A stretch of 64,000 nucleotides of DNA. Source: Bacillus methanolicus MGA3. GTDB taxonomy: Bacteria > Bacillota > Bacilli > Bacillales > Cytobacillaceae. The translations under genes and the position numbers were made by a program. Where the stretch lies: contig NZ_CP007739.1 in NCBI RefSeq assembly GCF_000724485.1, forward strand, positions 790,843 through 854,842. Direction: 5' to 3'. The notes below the pieces were generated by a model that worked only from the letters and a program-made list of their open reading frames with translations, had not been told where the DNA came from and did no database searches. Of the stretch, positions 26,511 to 34,796 are shown piece by piece. Each line of letters starts with the position of its first letter. Within the stretch, counting starts at the first letter, position 1.

Positions 26511-27245
26511 GTGAAATTAACAGTTATAGGCTGCTGGGGCGGCTATCCCAAAGCAAATGAAGCAAGCACCGGCTATTTGCTTGAACATAATGGTTTTCAT
26601 TTGCTTATTGATTGCGGAAGCGGTGTGTTGTCCAAATTGCAAACCATGATTGAACCGGAAAAGATCAATGCGGTTATCTTATCTCATTATCATCCCGACC
26701 ATATTGCCGATATCGGGGTTCTTCAGCATGCAAGGCTCATCCAGGGATTACTAGGCAAGAATATGGACAACTTGCCAATCTATGCACATTCATTAGATCA
26801 GCAGGAGTTTCAAAAATTAACGTATAAAAATATTACAAAAGGAATTGCTTATGATCCTGAAGAAACGCTTACGGTTGGACCGTTTACCATACATTTTTTA
26901 CTAACAGATCACCCCGTACCATGCTATGCCATGCGGATTGAGGCAGATGGAAAATCGATTGTCTACACTGCAGATACTTCCTATAAAGAAGAATTTGTTC
27001 CATTTACAAAAGGGGCAGATGTACTTCTTTGCGAGTGCAATTTTTATAAAGACCAGAATGGAAAAAATGCCGGGCATATGAACAGTCATGATGCCGGAAC
27101 ACTGGCAAAATTAACTGATGTCAAAAACCTGATTCTAACTCACCTTCCACACTATGGAGAGATCGAACGTCTAAAAGAAGAAGCTGCTGAAATCTTTCCA
27201 GGCAGTATCAGCCTAGCGAGCGAAGGCTTAACCATTACTTTATAA
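26511..27245 (+). CDS. yhfI: MBL-fold metallohydrolase YhfI
   Basis: 244 residues. The metallo-beta-lactamase metal motif LSHYHPDHIAD is near residues 57-67, with further ligands in TDHPVPCYA, YTADTSY and THLPHY. It starts with GTG at 26511 after GAGGAGGAAAACGT. Such proteins are often phosphodiesterases or tRNase Z-like hydrolases; the substrate is unknown. B. subtilis YhfI is the same length and also precedes lplJ. Confidence 0.88.
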   Translation: MKLTVIGCWGGYPKANEASTGYLLEHNGFHLLIDCGSGVLSKLQTMIEPEKINAVILSHYHPDHIADIGVLQHARLIQGLLGKNMDNLPIYAHSLDQQEFQKLTYKNITKGIAYDPEETLTVGPFTIHFLLTDHPVPCYAMRIEADGKSIVYTADTSYKEEFVPFTKGADVLLCECNFYKDQNGKNAGHMNSHDAGTLAKLTDVKNLILTHLPHYGEIERLKEEAAEIFPGSISLASEGLTITL

Positions 27246-27263
27246 AATTGAAGTGCATTGGAA

Positions 27264-27528
27264 GATGGTGTCTATTGATAATAAAGGAATAACAGATCCG
27301 CGAATGAATTTGGCAATTGAAGAGTATGCTTTAAAAAACTTTGATATTAATCAATCATATTTATTATTTTTATATAAATGAACCTTCTATCATAATAGGG
27401 AAGAACCAGAATACAATTGAAGAAATTAATACAGAGTATGTTGAGCGGAACGGTATTCATGTTGTAAGAAGGCTATCAGGCGGCGGAGCCGTTTACCACG
27501 ATTTAGGGAATTTGAATTTTAGTTTTAT
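27264..27528 (+). pseudogene. lplJ: Truncated and frameshifted lipoate-protein ligase
   Basis: The first 50 codons read as LplJ (NLAIEEYALKNFDINQSYLL), then an extra T in a T-run near 27367-27371 shifts the frame. The other frame resumes INEPSIIIGKNQNTIEEINT and then RRLSGGGAVYHDLGNLNFSF. Homology stops at about 27528, where a TnpB element begins. The remaining two thirds of the gene, with the catalytic lysine, does not reappear on the far side of the element. The gene cannot make an active ligase. Confidence 0.88.
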
Positions 27529-28939
27529 CGTTTCCCGACAGAAGACTCCCACTTCAAGGAATGGGAAGGGCGAAGCTCAATGAGTAAGTGGGAGATGAAT
27601 GTCGGTTGGCAATAGCCAAAACCTTCCTCATTATGATATGATAAGAACTAATGTTCTATATGGAGATGAGGTGGCCGTCATAATCGTCCACTAAGCATAT
27701 AAATTTCGCATCTATCCAAACAAAAAACAAATGGAACTCATTAACAAAACGATTGGCTGTTCAAGATTCGTGTTCAACTTTTTCTTGCTAAACAGAAGGA
27801 AAAGGACGCCTTTTGGTATATTTGTGAAAAAATGGTCCAAGACGGTCAACTTCCAGCGAATAACTGGAAGGATAAATACCTCGATAAGAAAGAAACCATA
27901 AAAGCACTTCCTGAACTGAAAAAGCAATATGAATTTTTAAAGGAAGTGGATAGTATTGCTTTGCAGAAATCAGTTGAAAATCTTGCTGACTCCTATGATC
28001 GATACTACAACAAACAAAACAAACAACCTCGATTTAAGTCTAAAAAGAATCCAGTTCAATCCTACACAACGAAACTTGTAAATGGAAATATTACTGTTAA
28101 AGGTAACTATATGAAACTTCCTAAACTTGGACTTGTTCGTTTTGCCAAAAGCCGTGAAGTAGAAGGACGTATCCTAAATGCAACAATACGGCGTAATCCT
28201 TCGGGCAAATACTTTGTTTCGCTGGGAACGGAGGCAGAAGTATCTGAATGGCCAAAAACCCGTTCAGCTATTGGGGTTGACGTAGGAATTAAAGATTTCG
28301 CAATCCTTTCAGACGGAACAACTTACTCCAATCCAAAATTTTTCCGCTCTTTAGAAGAAAAATTAGCAAAGGCACAATGGATTATGAGTAGACGGACCGT
28401 TGGCGGTGCAAATTGGTACAAAGCTAAAAAGAAAGTCGCCCGCATACACGAAAAAATAGCCGATGCAAGAAAAGATTTTTTAGACAAGGTTTCAACCGAA
28501 ATAGTCAAAAACCACGATATGATCGGCATGGAAGACTTGTCTATATCCAATATGTTAAAGAATCGTCATCTTGCAAAAGCTATTAACGAAGTATCATGGT
28601 CACAATTTAAAAGCATGATGAATATAAAGCAAAATAGTATGGAAAACAAGTAGCAACTGTTGCGAAAAACTTTCCTTCCAGTCAGCTTTGTTCAAATTGT
28701 GGCTATCAAAACAAAGACGTTAAAAATCTGGGATTGCGTGTATGGGACTGTCCTTCTTGTAAAACCCATCATGATCGAGATATTAACGCAAGCTTAAATC
28801 TTAAAAATGAAGCTATAAGGCCTCTAACCGTTGGTGCGACGGGGCTAGCCTACTAAGATAACTGAAGGTTACTTCGGTGTTCGTAGGAATCTCTCGCTTC
28901 AAACAGACCGTACGGTCGTTAAGCAGTGAGTAGTTCAAC
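27529..28939 (+). mobile_element. Solo TnpB (IS200/IS605-type) element
   Basis: About 1.4 kb. The left end follows TTTTATC and contains a hairpin with arms CTCCCACTT and AAGTGGGAG (about 27545-27593). The right part after tnpB has structured DNA (GACCGTACGGTC near 28905) and ends in TAGTTCAAC at about 28939, typical of this family. There is no tnpA. The boundaries are estimates. Confidence 0.7.
27695..28856 (+). pseudogene. tnpB: Decayed RNA-guided nuclease TnpB
   Basis: It begins AYKFRIYPNKKQMELINKTI without a start codon in frame. A one-base loss near 27788 shifts to AKQKEKDAFWYICEK. The RuvC blocks IGVDVGIKDFAILSDG and GMEDLSISNMLKNRHL are intact. A second one-base loss near 28620 and a Trp-to-stop change (TAG) break the frame before the zinc finger (LCSNCGY and [19 protein letters not shown]). 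It ends GATGLAY at 28856. The catalytic residues survive but the gene cannot be translated through. Confidence 0.88.
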
Positions 28940-28994
28940 AAATTAATATACTGAAATGAAAAAGGGTCTGGCCTTATAAATGGAGGGAGACGGA

Positions 28995-29771
28995 ATGGCT
29001 GCTGTTTTGGCGGAGGTTAGCAATTTTGTTGCGACGGTGACGATTAATCGTGCTGATGCGCTAAATGCATTTAACTATGAAACTCTTATTGAACTTCAAG
29101 ACATTGTGGAGCAATTGCGGAATGATCCAGAAGTGCGAGTGGTTATTTTTACCGGTTCCGGAGAAAAAGCATTCAGCGTCGGAGCTGATTTAAAAGAAAG
29201 AAAAACACTGTCAGATGCCGCGGTTAAACGAAATATCTATAAAATAAATGAAGTTTTTAACATGATTGACCAGCTTCCGCAGCCAACCATTGCGGCCATT
29301 AACGGATATGCTTTTGGCGGAGGCATGGAGTTAGCTTTGGCATGTGATTTCCGAATTGCGGCGAAAGGGATTTCAATGGGATTGACTGAAACCAGCCTTG
29401 CCATCATCCCAGGAGCGGGAGGAACGCAAAGGCTTCCTCGCTTAATTGGCCAATCAAAAGCACTTGAGCTGATTCTCACTGCAAAGCGTCTTACTGCAGA
29501 TGAAGCGAATGAATACGGCCTCTTATATAAAGTAACAGAAAAAGAATCGCTGATGTCGGAATGCAGAAAACTTGCGGAATTAATGCTTGCAAATGGGCCG
29601 GTAGCTATAATGCAGGCGAAATTCGCAATAAAAAACGGGATGAACGCTGACTTGCAAACCGGTTTGCAAATTGAAAGAAAAGCATACGAAACAACGATCC
29701 CGACAGAAGATAGACTCGAAGCTCTGCAGGCATTCAGTGAAAAAAGAAAACCAAATTTCAAAGGAAAATAA
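28995..29771 (+). CDS. Enoyl-CoA hydratase/isomerase family protein
   Basis: 258 residues, crotonase fold. FSVGADLKERK (CoA binding) and INGYAFGGGMELALACDF (oxyanion hole) are present, with the glutamate-bearing LTETSLAIIPGAGGTQRLPR. Closest in feel to B. subtilis YngF-type hydratases; the substrate is not determined. The ATG at 28995 follows TGGAGGGAGACGGA; an earlier ATG at 28980 overlaps that site. The gene stands alone between the broken lplJ/TnpB region and an ABC importer. Confidence 0.88.
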   Translation: MAAVLAEVSNFVATVTINRADALNAFNYETLIELQDIVEQLRNDPEVRVVIFTGSGEKAFSVGADLKERKTLSDAAVKRNIYKINEVFNMIDQLPQPTIAAINGYAFGGGMELALACDFRIAAKGISMGLTETSLAIIPGAGGTQRLPRLIGQSKALELILTAKRLTADEANEYGLLYKVTEKESLMSECRKLAELMLANGPVAIMQAKFAIKNGMNADLQTGLQIERKAYETTIPTEDRLEALQAFSEKRKPNFKGK

Positions 29772-29774
29772 TTT

Positions 29775-29803
29775 GAAACACGGTGCATGCCGTGTTTTCT
29801 TTT
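29775..29803 (+). terminator. Terminator after the enoyl-CoA hydratase gene
   Basis: AAACACGG pairs with CCGTGTTT around TGCATG, followed by TCTTTTTG, just after the stop. Confidence 0.8.
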
Positions 29804-29868
29804 TGCAATAAAAACAACAAAGTTCGGACTAATTTGCAATAAAATTCTAAAAATTATTAAAAAAGGGC

Positions 29869-29898
29869 TTGTAAAGTAGTTTGTGTTACCTATATAAT
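29869..29898 (+). promoter_or_regulatory. Sigma-A-type promoter for the ABC importer operon
   Basis: TTGTAA (29869-29874) and a perfect TATAAT (29893-29898) are 18 bases apart, 74 bases upstream of the lipoprotein gene. No T-box or other leader structure is evident between them. Confidence 0.6.
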
Positions 29899-29971
29899 TT
29901 AGTGCATAAAAGCTAAAAAGCGTAAAAGCGACAAAACACAACAAAAAAGTCATGGTATGAGGGGGATATAA

Positions 29972-30973
29972 ATGAAGAGAGGTTTAAAAGCGATTGCCGC
30001 AGCGGGACTCATTAGCACTCTCATTTTAAGCGCTTGCGGAAAGAGTGAAAGTGCAAATGGAGACGGCAAAGATAAAGGGAAAAATGATAAAACATTCAAG
30101 GTCGGGGTAACTCAAATTGTCGAACATCCTTCGCTTGACGCCGCATATCAAGGTTTTAAGAAAGCATTGAAAGATAAGGGGCTAAAGGTCGAATACGATG
30201 TTCAAATTGCCCAAGGAGACCAAAACAATAACCAGACGATTGCCAATAATTTTGTCAGTGACGGCGTTGATTTAATTTTTGCAAATTCTACTCCAAGTGC
30301 GCAAGGGGCATTAAATGCAACGAAAGAAATTCCGATTGTATTTACTTCAGTGACAGATCCGGTTGGAGCAGGCCTTGTAAAATCAATGGATAAACCAGGT
30401 GGAAATATTACCGGGACCACTGATACACATCCTGATGCCATTCCGAATACAGTCAAATTCATCACTGAAAACTTCAAAGGAAAAAATATCGGGGTTATCT
30501 ATAATGCCGGTGAACAGAACTCCGTATCACAAATTAAAATTGTAAAAAATGCATTAAAGAAAACAAATGTGAAACTCGTTGAAGCTACCGTTTCCACTTC
30601 TTCTGAGGTTAAGCAAGCAGCCGAATCACTCGTAGGAAAAGCGGGCGTCATTTATATTATTACCGACAATACGGTTGTTTCCGCTTTGGAATCCGTTATT
30701 AAAGTAGCAAATGACAATGATATTCCGTTATTTGTAGGTGAGCTTGATTCAGTGAAACGAGGCGGTTTTGCCGCTTACGGATTTGATTATTTTGATATCG
30801 GATATGAAGCTGGCGAGATGGCGGCAAAAATATTGAAAGGAGAGAAAAAACCTAGCGAACTGCCTGTTCAATATCCGCAAAAGCTGAAACTATTAATCAA
30901 TAAAAAAGCAGCAAAAGAAATGAACATTAAAATCAAAGATGAATGGAAAAACATCGCTGAATTCACAGAATAG
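29972..30973 (+). CDS. ABC transporter substrate-binding lipoprotein
   Basis: 333 residues. The lipoprotein signal ends LILSACGKS, with the acylated cysteine near residue 22. The mature part is of the ABC_sub_bind (PF04392) type: VGVTQIVEHPSLDAAYQGF, PIVFTSVTDPVGAGLV and the late GFDYFDIGYEAGEMAAKIL. It binds a small solute outside the membrane. Related Firmicutes systems (TrpXYZ type) carry tryptophan or other aromatic compounds, but the ligand here cannot be read from sequence. First gene of a three-gene importer. Confidence 0.9.
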   Translation: MKRGLKAIAAAGLISTLILSACGKSESANGDGKDKGKNDKTFKVGVTQIVEHPSLDAAYQGFKKALKDKGLKVEYDVQIAQGDQNNNQTIANNFVSDGVDLIFANSTPSAQGALNATKEIPIVFTSVTDPVGAGLVKSMDKPGGNITGTTDTHPDAIPNTVKFITENFKGKNIGVIYNAGEQNSVSQIKIVKNALKKTNVKLVEATVSTSSEVKQAAESLVGKAGVIYIITDNTVVSALESVIKVANDNDIPLFVGELDSVKRGGFAAYGFDYFDIGYEAGEMAAKILKGEKKPSELPVQYPQKLKLLINKKAAKEMNIKIKDEWKNIAEFTE

Positions 30974-31011
30974 ACTGTAGAAAATGCAGTCATAGAAAGG
31001 AAGAGTAATAT

Positions 31012-32022
31012 ATGCCTACCGCAATTTTCGGTGCTGTAGAAGCGGGTGCCATGTACGCACTGATGGCTCTAGGGGTTTACCTCTCATTTAGAATTTTGGA
31101 TTTTCCTGATTTAACGGTTGACGGAAGCTTTGTCACCGGTGCGTCTGTAGCGGCGGTTTTAATTGTTGACGGTGTAAATCCTTTTCTTGCAACAGCTGTT
31201 GCATTGTTAGTTGGCTTTCTTGCCGGCTGCTTGACAGGCCTTCTCCACACAAAGGGGAAAATTAACGCCCTGCTTTCAGGTATTTTAATGATGATAGCCC
31301 TTTATTCTATCAATCTTCGAATAATGGGGAAATCTAATGTGCCGCTTCTTGCAAAAGACACTGTCATGACAATAATTACAGATTTCTGGAAGAAACTTGG
31401 AATTGATGAAGCGTTGAATGGAATAGGTTTCGCGCCTAAAACGTGGGGTATTCTTATCGTCATGCTGATTCTTGCTTTCATTGTAAAATTCTTAATTGAT
31501 CTGTTTTTAAAAACAGATCTTGGACTCGCTCTTAGAGCAACAGGTGACAATGAAACAATGATTCGCAGTTTTGCAGCAAATACTGACTTTTTAAAAGTGC
31601 TCGGGCTCGGTTTATCCAATGCGCTAGTTGCATTTTCCGGTGCGTTAATCGCTCAGTACAACGGATTTAGCGATGTTGGCATGGGAATTGGCATGATTGT
31701 GATTGGGCTTGCTTCTGTCATTATCGGTGAAGCGGTGTTCGGTGCCAAAAATGTAGCAAGAGCCACTTTATCTGTCATTGGAGGCGCAATCCTCTATCGG
31801 ATTATTGTCACACTTGCATTAAGAGTGGAATTTCTCGAAACAGGCGATATGAAATTAATTACCGCTTTAATTGTAATAACAGCATTAATTGTTCCGAAAA
31901 TATGGGCACAGCAAAAAGAAAATCAGCGCAAGAAAAGAAGACAGCTTGAAGCAAGGCAAAAAGAAGCATATGCGACAAAAAAGCGTGGTGAAGATTTTGC
32001 TGCAATTAAAACAGATATATAA
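31012..32022 (+). CDS. ABC transporter permease
   Basis: 336 residues with about eight to nine helices and the branched-chain amino acid permease type stretches LGVYLSFRILDFPDLTVDG and GLGLSNALVAFSGALIAQYN. The C-terminus is long and basic (KENQRKKRRQLEARQKEAY). It pairs with the lipoprotein upstream and the ATPase downstream, overlapping the latter by 26 bases. Confidence 0.9.
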   Translation: MPTAIFGAVEAGAMYALMALGVYLSFRILDFPDLTVDGSFVTGASVAAVLIVDGVNPFLATAVALLVGFLAGCLTGLLHTKGKINALLSGILMMIALYSINLRIMGKSNVPLLAKDTVMTIITDFWKKLGIDEALNGIGFAPKTWGILIVMLILAFIVKFLIDLFLKTDLGLALRATGDNETMIRSFAANTDFLKVLGLGLSNALVAFSGALIAQYNGFSDVGMGIGMIVIGLASVIIGEAVFGAKNVARATLSVIGGAILYRIIVTLALRVEFLETGDMKLITALIVITALIVPKIWAQQKENQRKKRRQLEARQKEAYATKKRGEDFAAIKTDI

Positions 32023-32791
32023 AGTCTTTAATGAAGGAACACCGGACGAAAAAATTGCTCTTAATATGGTGAATTTGAATTTGTCACCTGGGGATTTTGT
32101 GACGGTAATCGGCAGCAACGGGGCTGGCAAATCTACTTTAATGAATGTTATTTCCGGCAAGCTTATTCCCGATTTAGGGGAAGTTTGGATTGATGGGAAA
32201 GACATTACCTTTGAAAAAGAGCACAAACGGGCAAAATGGATCGGCCGGGTATTCCAGGATCCAATGGCCGGTACTGCACCATCGATGACAATTGAAGAAA
32301 ACCTTGCCATCGCATATGCAAGAACGGCAACACGCGGGCTTGGAAGAGGCGTTTCAAAAAAACGCCGGGAATTCTTCAAAGAAAAGCTTGAAAGCCTTCA
32401 TCTTGGACTGGAAAACAGGCTTCAGGCGAAAGCAGGTCTGTTATCAGGAGGGGAAAGGCAGGCGCTGTCATTATTAATGGCGACCTTTACCGAACCTAAA
32501 ATTCTCCTCCTTGATGAACACACGGCCGCTCTTGATCCGGCGCGTGCAGAACTTATTACAGAATTAACAAAGCAGATTGTGAAAGAATACAATTTGACAA
32601 CGATTATGGTGACGCATAATATGCAGCAGGCACTTGAACTCGGAAATCGTTTGATCATGATGGATAAAGGCCAGATTATTTTCGAAGCAAGTTCAGAAGA
32701 AAAACAATCTTTGACCGTTGAAAAGCTTTTATTAGAGTTCCAGCGGATCCGCGGTGAAAAGATGGCGAGCGACAAAGCTGTTTTAATTTAA
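31997..32791 (+). CDS. ABC transporter ATP-binding protein
   Basis: 265 residues from a TTG at 31997 placed 4 bases after GGTGAAGA; an ATG at 31970 is an alternative. Walker A is GSNGAGKST, the signature LLSGGERQAL and Walker B ILLLDEHTAALDP (Glu replaced in context as DEH, still with the catalytic E). It energises the importer encoded upstream. Overlap with the permease gene implies coupled translation. Confidence 0.88.
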   Translation: MLQLKQIYKVFNEGTPDEKIALNMVNLNLSPGDFVTVIGSNGAGKSTLMNVISGKLIPDLGEVWIDGKDITFEKEHKRAKWIGRVFQDPMAGTAPSMTIEENLAIAYARTATRGLGRGVSKKRREFFKEKLESLHLGLENRLQAKAGLLSGGERQALSLLMATFTEPKILLLDEHTAALDPARAELITELTKQIVKEYNLTTIMVTHNMQQALELGNRLIMMDKGQIIFEASSEEKQSLTVEKLLLEFQRIRGEKMASDKAVLI

Positions 32792-32805
32792 TTTAATTAA
32801 TGAAG

Positions 32806-32842
32806 AAAAACCTTGTCAGATAAATCAATGACAAGGTTTTTT
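32806..32842 (+). terminator. Terminator of the ABC importer operon
   Basis: AAAAACCTTGTCA pairs with TGACAAGGTTTTT and runs into TTTTTT, 15 bases after the ATPase stop. Confidence 0.88.
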
Positions 32843-32864
32843 GCTGTGGAAAAGGGGCGGAGCT

Positions 32865-33416
32865 TTACGGATAGTACATGACTAACTGATATCGTACGAT
32901 ATCGGCTCCTGGATTGGAATATGTATGTGGTTTGTTGGCTGTAAAACGGATTGAACTCCCCGCATTTACGAGAAATGTTTCACTGTTAATTTTCATTTTA
33001 AGGCAGCCAGACATGACGGTAATATATTCTTCAATCCCTTCATTATGCGGGTCTGAAACATGACAGCATCCTGGATCAAGTTCAATAATATAAATCTCGA
33101 ACTTTTTTCGCGGGTCGAAAGGAAAAATAGAGTAAACCCGGTACTCGCCATTATTCTCAATGACTGGATCAACATCTTGCATTGAAACAAAAACGACTTC
33201 TGATGGCTCTTCCCGAATAATCGAGGAAAAAGAAACCTGAAGGCCGGTGGCAATTTTCCAGAGAGTCGTAACAGTTGGGTTTGATTCGCCACGCTCAATT
33301 TGGCTAAGCATTGCTTTGCTCACTCCGGTTGCTTCTGCTGCGCGATCAAGGCTTATTCCCCGGGTTTTTCGAATCATTTTTAAGTTTTTCGCAATAATTT
33401 TTTGAATGTTTTCCAT
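32865..33416 (-). CDS. XRE-family regulator with cupin domain
   Basis: 183 residues. The N-terminal Cro/CI helix-turn-helix (SLDRAAEATGVSKAMLSQIE RGESNPT) covers about residues 8-62; the C-terminal cupin barrel runs about 100-180 (HNEGIEEYITVMSG, FTANKPHTYSNPG). Such proteins sense a small molecule. It is divergent from azlCD with 137 bases between, so it probably controls them. The ATG follows ACGGAGGGGAAA. Confidence 0.88.
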   Translation of the reverse strand: MENIQKIIAKNLKMIRKTRGISLDRAAEATGVSKAMLSQIERGESNPTVTTLWKIATGLQVSFSSIIREEPSEVVFVSMQDVDPVIENNGEYRVYSIFPFDPRKKFEIYIIELDPGCCHVSDPHNEGIEEYITVMSGCLKMKINSETFLVNAGSSIRFTANKPHTYSNPGADIVRYQLVMYYP

Positions 33417-33553
33417 TTTCCCCTCCGTAAAGCGTTGTATACTATAACGAACATATGTATAATAAAATACACAAATAATATTTGATAATTTATAATTATT
33501 AGATATTTTATTTGTTGTTTATTATAGTTTACTATTTTTTAGGCGGTGAGGAA

Positions 33554-34285
33554 ATGGCGGAAATAACATTAAGCAAGCAATCATCTGAATTCAGGAAGGG
33601 AATTCAAGCGGGCATCAGCATTGCAATTGGATACTTTCCAATTGCCTTGACGTTTGGACTTCTTGCCAAAACTAACGGTTTGACAGTAGGTGAAACCATC
33701 ATGATGAGCCTGCTTGTGTATGCCGGTGCCTCTCAATATATGTCATTAAGCCTTTTATCAATGGGAACGGGAATATTTGAAATTGTGTTGACAACATTTA
33801 TTGTGAATATCAGGCATTTTCTCATGGCGGCTTCGTTGAATGAAAAAAGTGAGGACGACCATATACTAAATAAAATGATTTATTCCTTTGGTATTACAGA
33901 TGAAACATTTTCTGTCGCGGCAACAAAAGAGGGTACTGTAACGACGGGTTATTTGTTCGGTTTGTTTTCAATCTCTTATGCAAGTTGGGTCATTAATTCG
34001 GGAATTGGCCATGTGATTGGAGCGAGCCTTCCGCAAACTTTGCAGGAGAGCATGTCGATCGCTCTTTATGCGATGTTTATCGGACTTCTTGTACCATCAA
34101 TGAAAAAGAGTGTCAAAGTAATTTTTTTAGCAGCCTTTTCAGCGATCTTTAACAGTATCTTTGCATTTACACAAATTCTTTCATCGGGATGGGCGATTGT
34201 TTTGGCTACTCTTTTATCAGCTGTCATAATCGAGGCAATTGATACATGGAGAGGCAAACAGAGGAGGAATTTTATTGAAAATTGA
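33554..34285 (+). CDS. azlC: AzlC family branched-chain amino acid exporter subunit
   Basis: 243 residues with FRKGIQAGISIAIGYFPIAL and the family block NIRHFLMAASL, then FGITDETF. AzlC works with a small partner AzlD to export branched-chain amino acids or analogues. The ATG at 33554 follows TAGGCGGTGAGGAA. It overlaps azlD by 11 bases. Confidence 0.9.
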   Translation: MAEITLSKQSSEFRKGIQAGISIAIGYFPIALTFGLLAKTNGLTVGETIMMSLLVYAGASQYMSLSLLSMGTGIFEIVLTTFIVNIRHFLMAASLNEKSEDDHILNKMIYSFGITDETFSVAATKEGTVTTGYLFGLFSISYASWVINSGIGHVIGASLPQTLQESMSIALYAMFIGLLVPSMKKSVKVIFLAAFSAIFNSIFAFTQILSSGWAIVLATLLSAVIIEAIDTWRGKQRRNFIEN

Positions 34286-34580
34286 AATCGTTTGGATGAT
34301 CATCGGAATGGGAATTGTCACATATATCCCGCGAATGCTTCCGTTTGTCTTATTTAAAGGAAAAGAGCTCCCTGCATTTGTACAGGGGGTATTAAAAAAC
34401 GTCCCTTATGCTACTCTTGGTGCGCTTATTTTTCCGGGAATCTTATTTATTCAAGATGATATGTGGTACGGCGTAGTTGGTGCTGCAGCTGCTTGTATTG
34501 CAGCATTCCTTGGTGCAAATGTGATTGTAGTTGTTCTTGGATCGATTGCCGTTCTAACCGTTTATTCGTACTTTATTTAA
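34275..34580 (+). CDS. azlD: AzlD family transport protein
   Basis: 101 residues, three to four helices, with YIPRMLPFVLFKGKELPAF, typical of AzlD. It starts with TTG at 34275 after GAGGAGGAATTTTA, inside the end of azlC. It ends just before a palindromic repeat that probably terminates the operon. Confidence 0.9.
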   Translation: MKIEIVWMIIGMGIVTYIPRMLPFVLFKGKELPAFVQGVLKNVPYATLGALIFPGILFIQDDMWYGVVGAAAACIAAFLGANVIVVVLGSIAVLTVYSYFI

Positions 34581-34590
34581 TAAAAGGAAA

Positions 34591-34711
34591 GAGACTGTCT
34601 CATAAGGGTCTGACCTCATGAGCATTTATCAATATATAGCACATTTATCCAATATTATGTCCTATATATTGTTTTATGGGGTCTGACCCTTAGGTTTTTG
34701 AGACAGCCTCT
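34591..34711. repeat. Palindromic repeat element, copy 3 (3' of azlD)
   Basis: Outer arms GAGACTGTCTCATAA and TTTTTGAGACAGCCTC, inner arms AAGGGTCTGACC and GGGGTCTGACCCTTA, and about 55 AT-rich bases in the middle. This is the most symmetrical copy. Confidence 0.7.
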
Positions 34712-34796
34712 TACATGTGATAAGATTTAGTTCTAATTAGCGAATATTTAACTAAACTAAATATTGATAGGGTTGTACTTAAAGGAGGGATTTTAG

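Noticed and set aside
29237..29953. 238-codon minus-strand frame
   Set aside because: Antisense shadow of the enoyl-CoA hydratase gene; no ribosome binding site.
29772..29971. T-box or riboswitch in front of the ABC importer
   Set aside because: The leader between the promoter and the gene is about 70 bases with no T-box sequence or stable hairpin.
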